Part shown: positions 10,011 to 20,754 of the stretch, in pieces
How positions within the stretch are numbered: position 1 is the stretch's first letter
Layout: every line of letters starts with the position of its first letter
Assembly (NCBI GenBank): GCA_019279435.1
Contig: JAAALK010000287.1
Location: 68,141,144-68,205,143 of the forward strand
Direction: 5' to 3'
Origin: Zizania palustris
Taxonomy: Eukaryota > Streptophyta > Magnoliopsida > Poales > Poaceae
Length of the DNA stretch: 64,000 nucleotides
Notes under the pieces: model-generated
What the model was told of the DNA's origin: nothing
Database searches by the model: none
What the model saw: the letters and a program-made list of their open reading frames with translations, nothing else
Made by a program: the position numbers and the translations under genes

Positions 10011-11352
10011 AAGAATCTCGTTCCGAGATTTGAAGCGAACTTCAGAAAACTTAGGAGGCTAGGCCTTCGATGATGCTCCAGAATGGAAGGTGTTGCTTTA
10101 GAATCAAGCTAAACATATGCCAATACTGAGTTGATTGGATACATATTCAAAACATCTTCTGACATACCTTGGGCATCCTTGGCGGAGATGTGATGTATTT
10201 GAGCACAAATCATCGGGTTTGAGGTAGAGCCTTGTGGTTGCTTGGGGGTAAGGACATCTATTGGAGAAGTGCCCTTCCTAGCGACAGTTGAAGCAAACCA
10301 CGACTTTTCCATTTCTGTCCTTCATGACTTCGGTGGTCTACATTGGAGTATGACTTGCAGGCGGTGCTTGGTGTTAGATGTTTGAACTTGTTCCCTCATT
10401 GGTATTCTATGGCTCGAAGGCAGTTGACATTTGAGGAGTAACCATGGTGTGAGGCCTCTAACTATTTCCTTGCTGGTAACAGAAGACAATCATCTTCCTC
10501 TTCTTCTCATCGATCTTGTTCTGCTCAGATTCTTGGATAATTGCTTTGTTTACCAACTTCTAAAAGTCGGTATAATCTGCTGCAACGAGTTGAATAGACA
10601 ATCCATCCTTTAGTCCCCTTGGGAACTTGCCTTGCCTGTCTGCATCTGTACACACGTTTTTAGCGCATACAATGTCAGATGGTTGAACTCGTGTAGATAC
10701 TCCGTGACAGTCTTGTTTCCTTGCTGCAGGCCACAGAACTCTTGCTTCTTGAGGGCAACAATCGAAACTAGTACGTGGGCAGCTCTAAAAGTGGCTGAGA
10801 ATTTTGTCCAAGTGACTACATGGTCTTCGAGCTAGGACTCACGGTAGTTGTCCCACCACTCGTCTACAGGGCTGTGAAGTTGATGTGCGGCAAACACCAC
10901 ACACTCCTAGTTGGTGCATGGTCAGAGTTCCAACTTCTTACTTATGGTACGGAGCCAATCTCCTGCCTCCATTAGATTGGTGGTGCTGGAGAAGGTTGGT
11001 GACCTTACGTCGTTACGCGCAAGAACTCCGATAGCTGTGGCGGCTAGGCTGGTGAAGGTATGGGGTGATGGGGGTGTTGTTCTTGAGCTTGCTACTATTG
11101 GAGTTGTTTCAATTGGTTCTATTTCTCTTGTATTTGTGCCTGCTGCTGCTGCATCTGAGCCAGTAGTGTCGTGATCAGTTGGTTTTGATTCACCATCATG
11201 TTGGCTAGGGTAGGGTGATTGGCAGCTGGGATGCCGGACTGACATTGACCGGTTGCACTCCAGTTAGGCACAACACTTCTGGGGAGGTTGCTGGCAGGGT
11301 TGCTTTCTGCTTCGTTGTTGTTGTTGGCACTGTTGTTTTGACTGTTGGCCAT
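10011..11352 (-). pseudogene. gag and protease start of element D
   Basis: MANSQNNSANNNNEAES starts at 11352 with an Asn/Gln-rich tail (QMQQQQAQIQEK). It is followed by the conserved gag block GDWLRTISKKLEL, VVFAAHQLHSPVDEWWDNY and GNKTVTEYLHEFNHL. A zinc-knuckle remnant reads FASTVARKGTSPIDVLTPKQP. The last recognisable piece, HHISAKDAQGMSEDVLNMY, is the run-in to the protease, and the active site is lost. Several stops and frame changes are present. The coding region joins the 3' LTR about 100 bases later, so nearly all of pol is deleted. Confidence 0.68.
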
Positions 11353-11560
11353 TCTTTTGAAGGATGTAACACCCCATAGAGAAGATGAAGTGACTTAGAA
11401 TAATTTTGCCAAATAATGGTAGTCCTTTTTATTATTGTGGTAAAGATAGATTTGTCGATTATAGTTCTTATTTTTAACTTTCCCATAGCACAGGTCGCTA
11501 TGGTGCAAGACCACAAAAAAAGAAAACAATCATCTAGAGTCTAGCATATACTACAATCAT

Positions 11561-12340
11561 CTAGTGGCTGTCGGGGGTATCACTGGATGTGCTCTCAGAT
11601 CTTCGGGTAGTGTCTGTTGTGGTGCTGGGTTCGGCTTCATCGTCGACCATCAACTCCTCTACTTCCTCCTCGCGAAGTGAATCGGCTTCACCTGATCTGG
11701 GTAGGGTCATGCTCCGCCTAGTCAACTTCTTAGTTTGGTGAACGGTCATCCGAGGGGCCTTCCTCCTAGGGGGTTGTGGGTGTTAGCTCATCAAGGTCCT
11801 TCTTGAACTCCTGGTTCTGCTAAGGAGCTAAGCGTTCTACTATCAGAGCTAGTCGGCCTCCTGGCGGTAATAGTCAATCCAAGCCTGCGTCTCGTCGGTG
11901 TGTAGGAGGGCCTCAGTTTGAAGGGTGTCCATGGACTATAGGAGATGAGTCTGTCGAGCCATGAGAGGGTTGTGGTCGTCGTAGCAGCTGACGTAGGTAC
12001 TGTGGTCTGATCCTAGCTCTCGAGATGGCAGATGGTGAAAGGCGGTACCATCGAGGTGGTTGTCGTAGATCTAACGGAGCTCCCCGAGTGCCTGAAGTGC
12101 TGCATCCTGACAGCCAATATCAAAACTCGTGGCTCTAGTCGAGGTGGTCAAGGAGGTCAACTCTTGGTTAGGGGCGAAGAGTCTGGCATGGCCCACTCTC
12201 TCCATTTTGGTAGACTCCATGGTACTCCGGCTCACGGGTGTATAGCAGGAATGTTGCCAACATGCGAAGCTCCTAAACAAAGCCAATGGCCTCTCAACAG
12301 AAACTGCGAATATGGGTCGGTATGCTACAAGAAAGAAAAT
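11561..12340 (-). pseudogene. orf0 remnant upstream of gag in element D
   Basis: Between primer site and gag lies a decayed ORF homologous to the intact 259-codon ORF of element G. Matching blocks are FDIGCQDAALQALGELR against G's FDVACQRVALQALMELR, and NPLMARQTHLL*SMDTLQTEALLHTDE against G's DPVMARQSRLLQAMDDLHTEAVLDADE. It ends in an acidic, Ser/Thr-rich tail (SLREEEVEELMVDDEAEPS). An ORF upstream of gag, called orf0, has been described for some grass gypsy elements. Function unknown. Confidence 0.6.
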
Positions 12341-12450
12341 TTTCCAAGAGTTAGGGGAATGAAAAAATATGGAGTAGATTTTCGAAAGTAAGGTTTTTTT
12401 TCAAAATTAAGTCCTAGGAAGGTCTGTTTGGCTTGCTACAGTCAAGTCAT

Positions 12451-12463
12451 CTCTGATACTATC
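12451..12463 (-). promoter_or_regulatory. Primer binding site of element D
   Basis: The minus strand reads GATAGTATCAGAG directly inside the LTR edge at 12465. This is the tRNA-iMet site TGGTATCAGAG with one substitution. Confidence 0.65.
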
Positions 12464-12464
12464 T

Positions 12465-13242
12465 TGTAATGCCCAGAATTTAATAATTACAAATTTTATT
12501 GAATTTCCAAAGAAAAACAATAAATACAAAATGTTCATCACACGGCCACATCTTACGACAAATAAAATATAACTCACATGATATTTTATTGCACTGAATT
12601 AATAATAAAAGGGAAAAATCTTGGAGATGAACATCTTGCTTCAGGACTCGCTTCCTTGACTAGGACAACTACTCCAGACCATCATCCTCGTAGTAAGAAA
12701 CCTCTGATGGTGTATCAACAAGGGTGAGTACAAAAGTACTCAACTAGCCACTAAATGCAGAATAATGCAAGAATAATAACATAGGAAGTCATGTGGCTTA
12801 AGTTTACGGAAAATTACAATTTGTAATTAAGTATTTAATGTGAATATGTTTTAATTATGCAGAATGTAAATATGAATATGAAACCATCCACTATCTTGAG
12901 TAGTACAAACGGTACTCCCTTGCTCAACAGTCATTATATGCTATCAACCAATACACAATCATAAAAGTAAACTAACTACAGTGAACATCACTAAACCCAC
13001 TCTTGACTATGGCTTGACTTTTTGAAAAGATTATAATCTTATTAGACGTATACCACTATACACACAAGGCACTCATTCATGCACACCACAGTGTGTTCAG
13101 ATGACCCAAGTCACAGAAACTCATTCCAAAACCTTCACCATGGAACACACCAAGTCGAGGATAACCTACTAGGTTTTGCCGGCACGCCAACACATTGGAC
13201 CAACATCGTGCACCCTTTTGTGCCTCATCGGTACAAGCCATG
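12465..13242 (-). repeat. 5' LTR of element D (truncated)
   Basis: Starts TGTAATGCCCAGAATTT and aligns through its length with 33697-34480 of element G's LTR, for example the shared 'tactcaac...gccac' and 'gtacaag' stretches. It stops at 13242, where a SIRE-type LTR begins. Confidence 0.72.
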
Positions 13243-13700
13243 TGAGGAGCCATGTTGAAAATCATGGGCCTCATGGCTCTAGAAGTGATGAGTGATTATC
13301 AATGGAAGTCAAAGAGAAGAGAGAGAGGAGATGAAGAGGAGAAGAGACCTATCGTGTCTTGAGTCGCGTGCGACTTAGGTACACGGGAGGCGAGCGACTG
13401 CCGTAGTCGGGCCGACCCAATCTGGGTACATGGGCCAGGAACGACGAGGGATCTGCTGGTCTGTTGACCGGGTTTGACTCAAGTAAATGGGTGGCGAGCG
13501 ATTGCTGGGCTGAGGGAGCCGCGAAATCGGGCCAGCTCAATCCGGGTACCCGGTGTGAAGATAGCAGGTGCTTTGTCGATTTTGTCGCAAAACCGACGCC
13601 CTAATCCATACCATCGATCGGAGATCCGACAGTCTTGAAGCGAAGCTGTAGCTGCTACGAAAGCTCTGCATCAGGACAAGCTATCTATAGATAGGATTTT
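13243..13700 (+). repeat. SIRE-type LTR 5' fragment
   Basis: Starts TGAGGAGCCATGTTG and is related to 29262 onwards and, inverted, to the end of the LTR at 52149. Similarity fades near 13700. No TATA box, R or U5 equivalent can be aligned, so it is a truncated or strongly diverged LTR of the same family. Confidence 0.62.
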
Positions 13701-14254
13701 ACTATTTTGCCCGACGTCTAGGATTTCATCGCTTGGCTGCCTTGGTGCTCTTCATTCAATGCTGAAGCAAATAGCGCCTTGATTTGTGTGCTTGGGTGTA
13801 CTACATTGGCTGCGTGTACCGCTCATCAGGTTTTTACTTCGTTCGGTTTTTTCTATGGGAGGGCTGGTTTTTCCTGGGATGCTTGGCATGTGAAGCGGCG
13901 CTTGTGCTAGGCGGTGGCGCGATTTGTGTGGCGTTGTGCGCTTCTTCGATAGAGGACTGCACAGGAGCTATTGGCTGTGCAGGAATTTGTTTCGGTCACG
14001 AGGTGCCGGCGCAGAGCTTAGGTGCAAGGCACTGTACTGCTTAGTGCCTGCCAGGTGTTTGGCAGAAGATGCCTTTGAATAGGAGCAGGAGTAGAAGTGC
14101 ACAGTAATATATGTTATCCTTCCTCAATTTGCGCGCATTTACATATTTATTTCCTGTATATTTTGAGATAGATTAACTTACAACAAGCTTTTTATTCAGA
14201 TTGCACTATGTATGTTCATTGATGTTGTTGTAGCAATTGCATTAGCTACATCAG
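13701..14254. other. Unassigned stretch
   Basis: AT/GT-rich sequence with one plus-strand open frame (13784-14044) that begins MCAWVYYIGCVYRSSG and has no recognisable motif. It may be the diverged remainder of the SIRE-type LTR. I see no gene, tRNA or clear repeat here. Confidence 0.35.
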
Positions 14255-15050
14255 GTTTTTGTGTGTATATGGTATATGGAGTGAACCTCGAAGGGTTCTC
14301 ACAGAGGGAGATAGGATTTATACTAGTTCAGGCCTCCCAGGGCGGATAATAACTCTAAGTCCAATTCATAGTGGATTTGGCATAGTTTTACCTCTGCTGA
14401 ATCTGACTATTACAAGGGCATGGCCCTGCTTTTATAGGCACACAGGCCAAAGGAATAGACCAAATTGCCCTCTACAAGCCATAGGCTTTATGGGGGCAAA
14501 GAGGGAAAAGACTAGAGTACTGTACATCTGACTTTACAGACTAGCATACAAACATCACTTCTGAAGCATACCAGGGGCGAGGGGACCCCGGTATGGCTTT
14601 ACACTGTAGTGAAGCTAGGATATTTCTTCTGGTTCGAAGTACTTGCCGGAATCCTGTATGTGGAGGCAGTTGAGGAGACTCTGAAGGGCACTCCGAGGAG
14701 GGCTCTGAAGGGCACTTCGAAGTGGACTCCGAAGAGCACTCCGAAATGGGCTCCGAACTATCTCTCGGAAGAGGGATTCGAAGGAAACCGGAGGGGTCTC
14801 GGAGGTTTGGCTCTGAAAGAGACCGGAGGGATCTCGGAGGCTTGACTCTGGAGGGCTCCGAAGGGAGCCCGGAGGCTAGACTCTAGAGGGATCGGGAAGG
14901 AGCCCGGAGGCCAAGTCTGGCTGTTACTTGGAATTGACTTCATCAGGAGGGACTCTGCTTTGTCTTCATCCTTCGGCGGTGTCAGGCTCCGGGCCTAAGG
15001 TCTTTGGAGGCTGACGTCATTTGGCCCCTATTCAAGGAAAAACTTATTCC
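14255..15050 (-). repeat. LTR fragment of another gypsy-like family
   Basis: A minus-strand TATA box (CCTATAAAAGC, about 14430-14440) and LTR-like base composition point to an LTR. The stretch 14680-14900 is built of degenerate 'ctccgaag / ctctgaaggg / ggaggctcggagg' short repeats. No matching second copy, primer site or TG...CA pair is visible in the window, so it is probably a solo or broken LTR. Confidence 0.5.
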
Positions 15051-15056
15051 CCCAAC

Positions 15057-15354
15057 TGATGGGGGATTGGTCCCGATCTTCCGCTAGGTAAAGGATAACT
15101 TGGGTTGGTGGAGAATCTCGACGTTGGCGATCCAAGGCTCTGGTCCGGCGGATCAAAACCTTGCAATCGTTACACCACTGTCTCCGTTGGTTATCAACCA
15201 CGCAGGACGCGATTGACCTCGCCACGAAGGCTAATTCCTGCAAGCGAACCAAAGAACACAAGCAAGAACAGGAAGGATACAAGTCGAATGCCAAATCACA
15301 GACAAATGATGATAAGGTGAGGTTTCACAAACGCCAATGCAGCAGCCAATCGGT
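15057..15354 (-). repeat. LTR fragment of gypsy family A/B/C
   Basis: Starts TGATGGGGGATTGGTCCC and matches 17720-18015 and 20755-21053 nearly base for base. It then breaks off at 'ccagtgcag'. After 40 bases of other sequence, a 28-base piece of the same LTR (equivalent to 15257-15284) reappears at 15395-15422 and is joined directly to RT coding sequence. Confidence 0.75.
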
Positions 15355-15421
15355 CCAGTGCAGTACCGATACAAGTCTCCAGCCCACAGCCCAAACACAA
15401 GCAAGAACAGGAAGGATACAA

Positions 15422-17150
15422 GTGTCGATATCGAATGGTGATATTATTAATAGCACGACAATCAACACACATGCGCCAACTACCATCTTTCTTAGGCACC
15501 AAAAGAACGGGTACTGCACAAGGACTAAGGCTTTCACGGACGTACCCACGATCAAGAAGGTCCTGTACTTGGCGCTCAATTTCTTTTGTCTCCTCTGGAT
15601 TGGTACGGTACGCTGCACGATTAGGAAGAGACGCTCCCAGGATCAAATCAATTTGGTGCTCGATGCCGCGTATCGGTGGCAGCCCGGGTGGTATCTCAGC
15701 AGGAAAAACATCGTTAAACTCCTGCAAAAGGTCAGTGACTGCAACAGGAACAGAGCTAGGAATGTTCGCAAGTGAAAACAGCACGTTCGTGCAAATCAAG
15801 CCATATATCATGGGAGTATCATCACAAATTTCAGCAAGGTCAGTTTTAGTTGCAAGCATGACACGTCCTTTCAGATTAATAACTTGTGATGAAGAAGGAG
15901 AAGCAAGTTTATCTTTCTGTTGCCTCGAAAGCGTTTTGGCTACTTGCTGATTTTCAGAAGGTTGTTTGCTCTTTTGGGCGTCCCTAGCATGTTTTTCTTG
16001 TTCAAATTTCACAATTTCAGCAGGAGTCATAGGAAGCAATGTAACTTTCTTTCCTTTATACATAAATGTGTACTTATTGCTCCTACCACGGTGTGTAGCA
16101 TCAGTATCATACTCCCAAGGTCTACCAAGTAACAGAGAACATGCTTGCATTGGTACTACATCAAAATCAGCAACTCTGAAGTATGTACCAATGGAAAATT
16201 CGATGTGAGCAGTTTGTGTTACCTTGACCTTACCGCTATTGTTGAACCATTGCACATGGTAAGGGTGTGGATGCGCACGTGTGGGAAGCTGAAGCTTCGT
16301 TACCATGTCGTGGCTCACCAAATTGTTGCAACTACCGCTGTCGATGATGACACGTACACGACAGTCATTGATGACGAAGAAGGTCTGAAACAGATTATTC
16401 CGTTGTGCCCGATCGTCCTGCTCCATGTGAGTGCTCAAGACGCGTTGTACAATAAGTGCTTCAAGGTCGGCAGACGCATCCGGCGCAAAAACAACGTCAT
16501 CGTCGAATGTATTGTCATCTCCTGCAATGTTAGCAGCAAACGCATATTCATCTTCAACATCACTAGCACTTACGTAGCCACCGTCTTCCGTAGCAATATA
16601 AGCCCGCTGACTAGGGCAGTCCTTCATAACATGGCCAAATCCTTTGCATCTGTGACACTGGATCGCTGCAGAACGTGCAGTAGAGGCCGCCGAGGAGGTG
16701 GGCTTGGCTGGCGCCTTGGATGTTGCAGCCTTGGAACTCTCAGCCTGGGCTGTAGATGTAGAAGGTGCTGATCTAGCCATCGGTCGAGAAGGTGGTGGTG
16801 GTGGTCGTTGCTGCTGCCCACTTGAGCGTGAAGTAGCACCACCAATGTTGGTCCTCATGCTGCGTTGTGGTTGTTGGCGACCCTGCAATTCTTTTTCTGC
16901 AAGCATAGCAAGGTGGAAAAGACGAGTGATAGTATTGTATTCTTTATAATCAATGATATCCTGAATTTCACGTCTTAAACCACCATAAAAACGGGCCATT
17001 TTATCCTCATTGTCCTCCTCAATTTCAGCACGCATGCAACCTATTTGCAACTCCTGATAATACTCCTCTACCGATTTATTTCCTTGGTTTAGGCGCTGCA
17101 ATTTTTTCTCAAATCACGTTTATATGAAGGTGTCAAAGCATGGTAAGAAC
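15422..17150 (-). pseudogene. gag-protease-RT start of gypsy copy A
   Basis: The open frame begins in gag (RLNQGNKSVEEYYQEL), with frameshifted gag sequence just upstream. It passes a Pro/Ser/Ala-rich linker and a CCHC zinc knuckle (CHRCKGFGHVMKDC), then the protease (VIIDSGSCNNLVS). It enters the RT (AYRTNPEETKEIERQV, RESLSPCAVPVLLVPKKDGS, INNITIRYRH) and stops there. At about 15422 the RT is fused to LTR sequence, so the catalytic RT, RNase H and integrase are lost. The RT start resembles chromovirus-type (CRM/Reina-like) grass elements; this lineage call is tentative. Confidence 0.8.
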
Positions 17151-17249
17151 ACTTGCAAGCGCGGGTAAGGCGCTTGACGGATTGCTTCCAACCACCACAC
17201 CTAGCTGTTTTTCATAAGGATTATTCTTTGTTGTTTGTCTTTTCACTAA

Positions 17250-17553
17250 CATGGCAGCACTTATTGTACAACGTGACTTGAGCACTCACATGGGCCAGGA
17301 CGACCAGGAACAACGGAACAATCTGTTTCAGACCTTCTTCCTCGTCAATAACCGTCGTGTACGTGTCATCATCGACAGTGGTAGTTGCAACAATTTGGTG
17401 AGCCTCGACATGGTAACTAAGCTTCAACTTCCCACACGTGCACATCCACACCCTTACCATGTGCAATGGCTCAACGATAGCGGTAAGGTCAAGGTAACAC
17501 AAACAGCTCACATCGAATTTTCCATTGGTACATACTTCGGAGTTGCTGATTTT
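17250..17553 (+). pseudogene. Inverted protease fragment
   Basis: ALIVQRDLSTHMGQDDQEQ to IIDSGSCNNLVS and [14 protein letters not shown] is the same protease segment as in copy A (16450-16150), but on the opposite strand. At 17543-17553 it switches directly to minus-strand coding sequence across the shared bases TTGCTGATTTT. It is a foldback rearrangement, not a gene. Confidence 0.78.
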
Positions 17554-17719
17554 CAGAAAGTTGTTTGCTCTTTTGTGCGTCCCTAGCACGTTTTTCTTGT
17601 TCAAATTTCACAATTTCAGCAGGAGTCATAGGAAGCAATGTAACTTTCTTTCCTTTATACATAAATGTGTACTTATTGCTCCTACCATGGTGTGTAGCAT
17701 CAGTATCATATACCCAAGG
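17554..17719 (-). pseudogene. Protease-downstream fragment joined to LTR
   Basis: On the minus strand this encodes [14 protein letters not shown] and [17 protein letters not shown], the stretch that follows the protease in copies A and B. Its upstream end is fused to the LTR at 17720 in the middle of coding sequence. Confidence 0.7.
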
Positions 17720-18415
17720 TGACGGGGGATTGGTCCCGATCTTCCGCTAGGTAAAGGATAACTTGGGTTGGTGGAGAATCTCGACGTTGGCGATCCAAGG
17801 CTCCGGTCCGGCGGATCAAAACCTTGCAATCGTTACACCACTGTCTCCGTTGGTTATCAACCACGCAGGACGCGATTTACCTCACAACGAAGGCTAATTC
17901 CTGCAAGCGAACCCAAGAACACAAGCAAGAACAGGAAGGATACAAGTCGAATGCCAAAACACTGACAAACGATGATAAGGTGAGGTTTCACAAGCGCCAA
18001 TGCAGCAGCCAATCGGTCCGGTGCAAGAGGCGGGATCTAAACACACAATTGTAGATGCAAACAAAGCAAAACCTAACCCTAAAGGCGGCTGGAGTGAATA
18101 TATAGGGCGTGGGCAGCCTGTGGAAGGCGAACAGACACGGGCTGTGGGCTAGAAAATGTACAGACTCGGACTATGCGCCAACACGGCCCAGTTCTGTCAC
18201 GCAGGACTGTTTTAAACACACAGGTCGACTCGAGACTCCAAATGAGACAAAACCAACGGCAAACGATCCGTCTTCTCCTCAGCTTTCCAAAAAGTCCAAG
18301 AACGCGCCAATCGGACTTCGTATGAGGAAGTTATACCCATTTTGGTGCATGGTGGTCGATGTAGTCCGAACCAGCGAATTCTTGACTTCAAATCATCCGT
18401 GCGGCTCCGTCTTCA
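17720..18415 (-). repeat. 3' LTR of gypsy copy B
   Basis: About 696 bp, TGACGGGGGATTGG...CTCCGTCTTCA on the plus strand. It pairs with 20755-21449. A minus-strand TATA-like TATATATT lies near 18095. The last coding bases of B (to 18393) lie within the LTR, so the polyprotein overlaps it by about 22 bases. Confidence 0.82.
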
Positions 18416-20753
18416 ACTCCAACTCTTCTATTCCATCTCCCATGTTCCTAAGCAACAAAATATCACTAGTATTCAGTAGCATCCCGTCCAAACAAATATT
18501 AACATAGTTGCTAAGGAAAGAATTAACCTCATGGTTCAAGCGACGGGCACGGGCGCGTGTGATTGGTCCTAGTAATTGAATTGTAGGTGGAGGCTCCATG
18601 TGTGTATCATGTGAAGTGATGTCCTCATCATCCTCCCCCTCTTGAATTGGAGTCGTCCTCGACTCAAGCTCATCGTCAGCTCCCAAATAGGGTTTTAAAT
18701 CATCAGCACGGGGCATCAATTTAAACTTTCTCAAATCAGGAAAACGATCCTTGCGCAAGTACAACCAAACAAGATCTCCTGGTTTGAAAAACATCTTCTT
18801 TCTTCCTTTATTTGTCTTTTCATCAAAATAGCGTGCCTTCTATTCTATAACTTCCTTGGTCTTCAGATGCATAGCTTTCACAAACTCTGCACGCTTAGTT
18901 GCCTCCATGTTTGCTCTCTCTTGAAAAGGAAGTGGTAGCAAATCAAGTGGTGTGATTGGCTTAAAACCATACACCACTTCAGACGGGCACAATTGTGTTG
19001 TTGAGTGAACAGCTCTATTGTATGCAAATTCAACATGTGGAAGGCAGTCCTCCCATTCCTTCAAGTTCTGCTTAATCATTGTTCGCAGCAACATGGAGAG
19101 TGTACGGTTTACCACCTCTGTTGGACCATCAGTTTGCGGGTGACAAGTTGTTGAAAATAGCAATTTTGTGCCAAGCTTGACCCACATTGTCTTCCAAAAG
19201 TAACTCATAAACTTCACATCACGATCTGAAACAATGGCTCTAGGCATCCCGTGCAATCTCACAATTTCCCTGAAAAATAAATCAGCAATATGTGAAGCAT
19301 CGTTGGTCTTGTGACAGGGAATAAAGTGTGCCATTTTAGAAAACCTATCCACTCTTACAAATATGGAGTCTCTCCCCCTCTTTGTCCTAGGCAATCCCAC
19401 AATAAAGTCCATGCTAATATCTTCCCAAGGTGCACTAGAAACAGGAAGTGGAGTATACAAACCATATGGGTTAAGTTTGGACTTAGCTTTATGGTATGTG
19501 ACACAACGCTGCACAAATCGTTCAACATCTCTCCGCATCTTTAGCCAATAAAAATTATTGGACAGCAGGGCCAAAGTCTTTTCTCTCCCAAAATATTCCA
19601 TTAATCCACCGCCATGTGATGCCTGCAACAACAGCAAACGTACGGACGAATCTGGAACACATAGCTTGTTAGCATGGAACAAGAACCCGTCATAAACATG
19701 AAATTTTTTCCAGCCTTTCCCATCATTACATTTAGTGTATGATTCAGCAAATTCTTTATCTACAACATACAAATTTTTCAAACTTTCCAAATCTGGAACG
19801 TTAATATCAAGTTGAGATAAAAGAACAATCCTACGAGACAATGCATCAGCAACCACACTTTCTTTGCCATTCTTGTATTTCACAATGTATGGGAAAGATT
19901 CAATAAATTCAACCCCTTTAACATGTCTACGGTTCAGTTTAGCTTGCCATCTCAAATATTTTAGTGCTTCATGATCAGAATGTATAATAAACTCCTTAGG
20001 CAAAAGGTAATGTTGCCAAGTTTCAAGCACACGCACTAAGGCACATAATTCCTTATCATAGGTAAAATAATTCAATTGTGGACCATGCAATTTCTCACTA
20101 GAATAGGTCACGGGTTTACCTCCTTGTAGCAGCACACCTCCTATTCCAACACCACTAGCATCACATTCTAACTCAACAGGCTTACTAAAGTCAGGTAGCT
20201 GAAGTAGAGGTGCACGTGTAAGGCGATCCACTGGTGTGGCAAAAGCTTGTTCTTGTGCTGGCTCCCAAGTAGAAGTAACTCCCTTCTTGGTCAACTCAGG
20301 TAAAGGACCGGCTATGGTGCCGAAATCTTTCACAAAACACCGGTAGGAACCTGCAAGACCAAGAAAACTACGTACTGCAAGGTTAGTTTTAGTTGCATGC
20401 ATGACACATCCTTTCAGATTAATAACTTGTGATGAGGAAGGAGAAACAACTTTGTCTTTTTGTTGCCTCGAAAGTGTTTTAGCTACTTGCTGATTTTCAG
20501 AAAGTTGTTTGCTCTTTTGTGTGTCCCTAGCACGTTTTTCTTGTTCAAATTTCACAATTTCAGCAGGAGTCATAAGAAGCAATGTAACTTTCTTTCCTTT
20601 ATACATAAATGTGTACTTATTGCTCCTACCATGGTGTGTAGCATCAGTATCATATACCCAAGGTCTACCAAGTAATAGAGAACATGCTTGCATTGGTACT
20701 ACATCAAAATCAGCAACTCCGAAGTATGTACCAATTGAAAAGTCTGATACCAA
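18393..20753 (-). pseudogene. Polyprotein of gypsy copy B: protease tail-RNase H-integrase fusion lacking gag and RT core
   Basis: A 637-codon frame (20753-18840), then one UAG, then 133 more codons in the same frame. It starts in the protease ([15 protein letters not shown]). After the sequence MHATKTNLA it jumps directly to [18 protein letters not shown], the RT connection region, so the whole catalytic RT (including YFDD) is missing with the frame kept. RNase H ([33 protein letters not shown]) and integrase follow ([28 protein letters not shown] present). In the zinc domain the second Cys is Tyr (RCVTYHKAK). C-terminus PITRARARRLNHEVNSFLS. It could not reverse transcribe by itself. Confidence 0.82.
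20742..20752 (-). promoter_or_regulatory. Primer binding site of gypsy copy B
   Basis: TGGTATCAGAC on the minus strand lies two bases inside the LTR at 20755, close to the tRNA-iMet site. It is fused directly to protease coding sequence (20741 and below), showing deletion of the leader and all of gag. Confidence 0.75.
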
Positions 20754-20754
20754 C

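Larger units (their letters stand above)
7845..13242 (-). mobile_element. Tekay-like chromovirus element D, internally deleted
   Basis: On the minus strand: a partial 5' LTR (13242-12465), primer site, orf0 remnant, gag, start of protease, polypurine tract, and a partial 3' LTR (9994-7845). RT, RNase H and integrase are missing. LTRs and orf0 are diverged homologues of element G (33697-46353). The left LTR lacks the part equivalent to 33697-34690, and the right LTR lacks everything beyond the equivalent of about 34480. Many stops and frameshifts make it an old copy. Confidence 0.78.

Noticed and set aside
11369..11379. TGTAACACCCC resembling a Tekay LTR start in plus orientation
   Set aside because: Following sequence does not match the LTR, and the position is inside the gag/orf0 interval; chance match.
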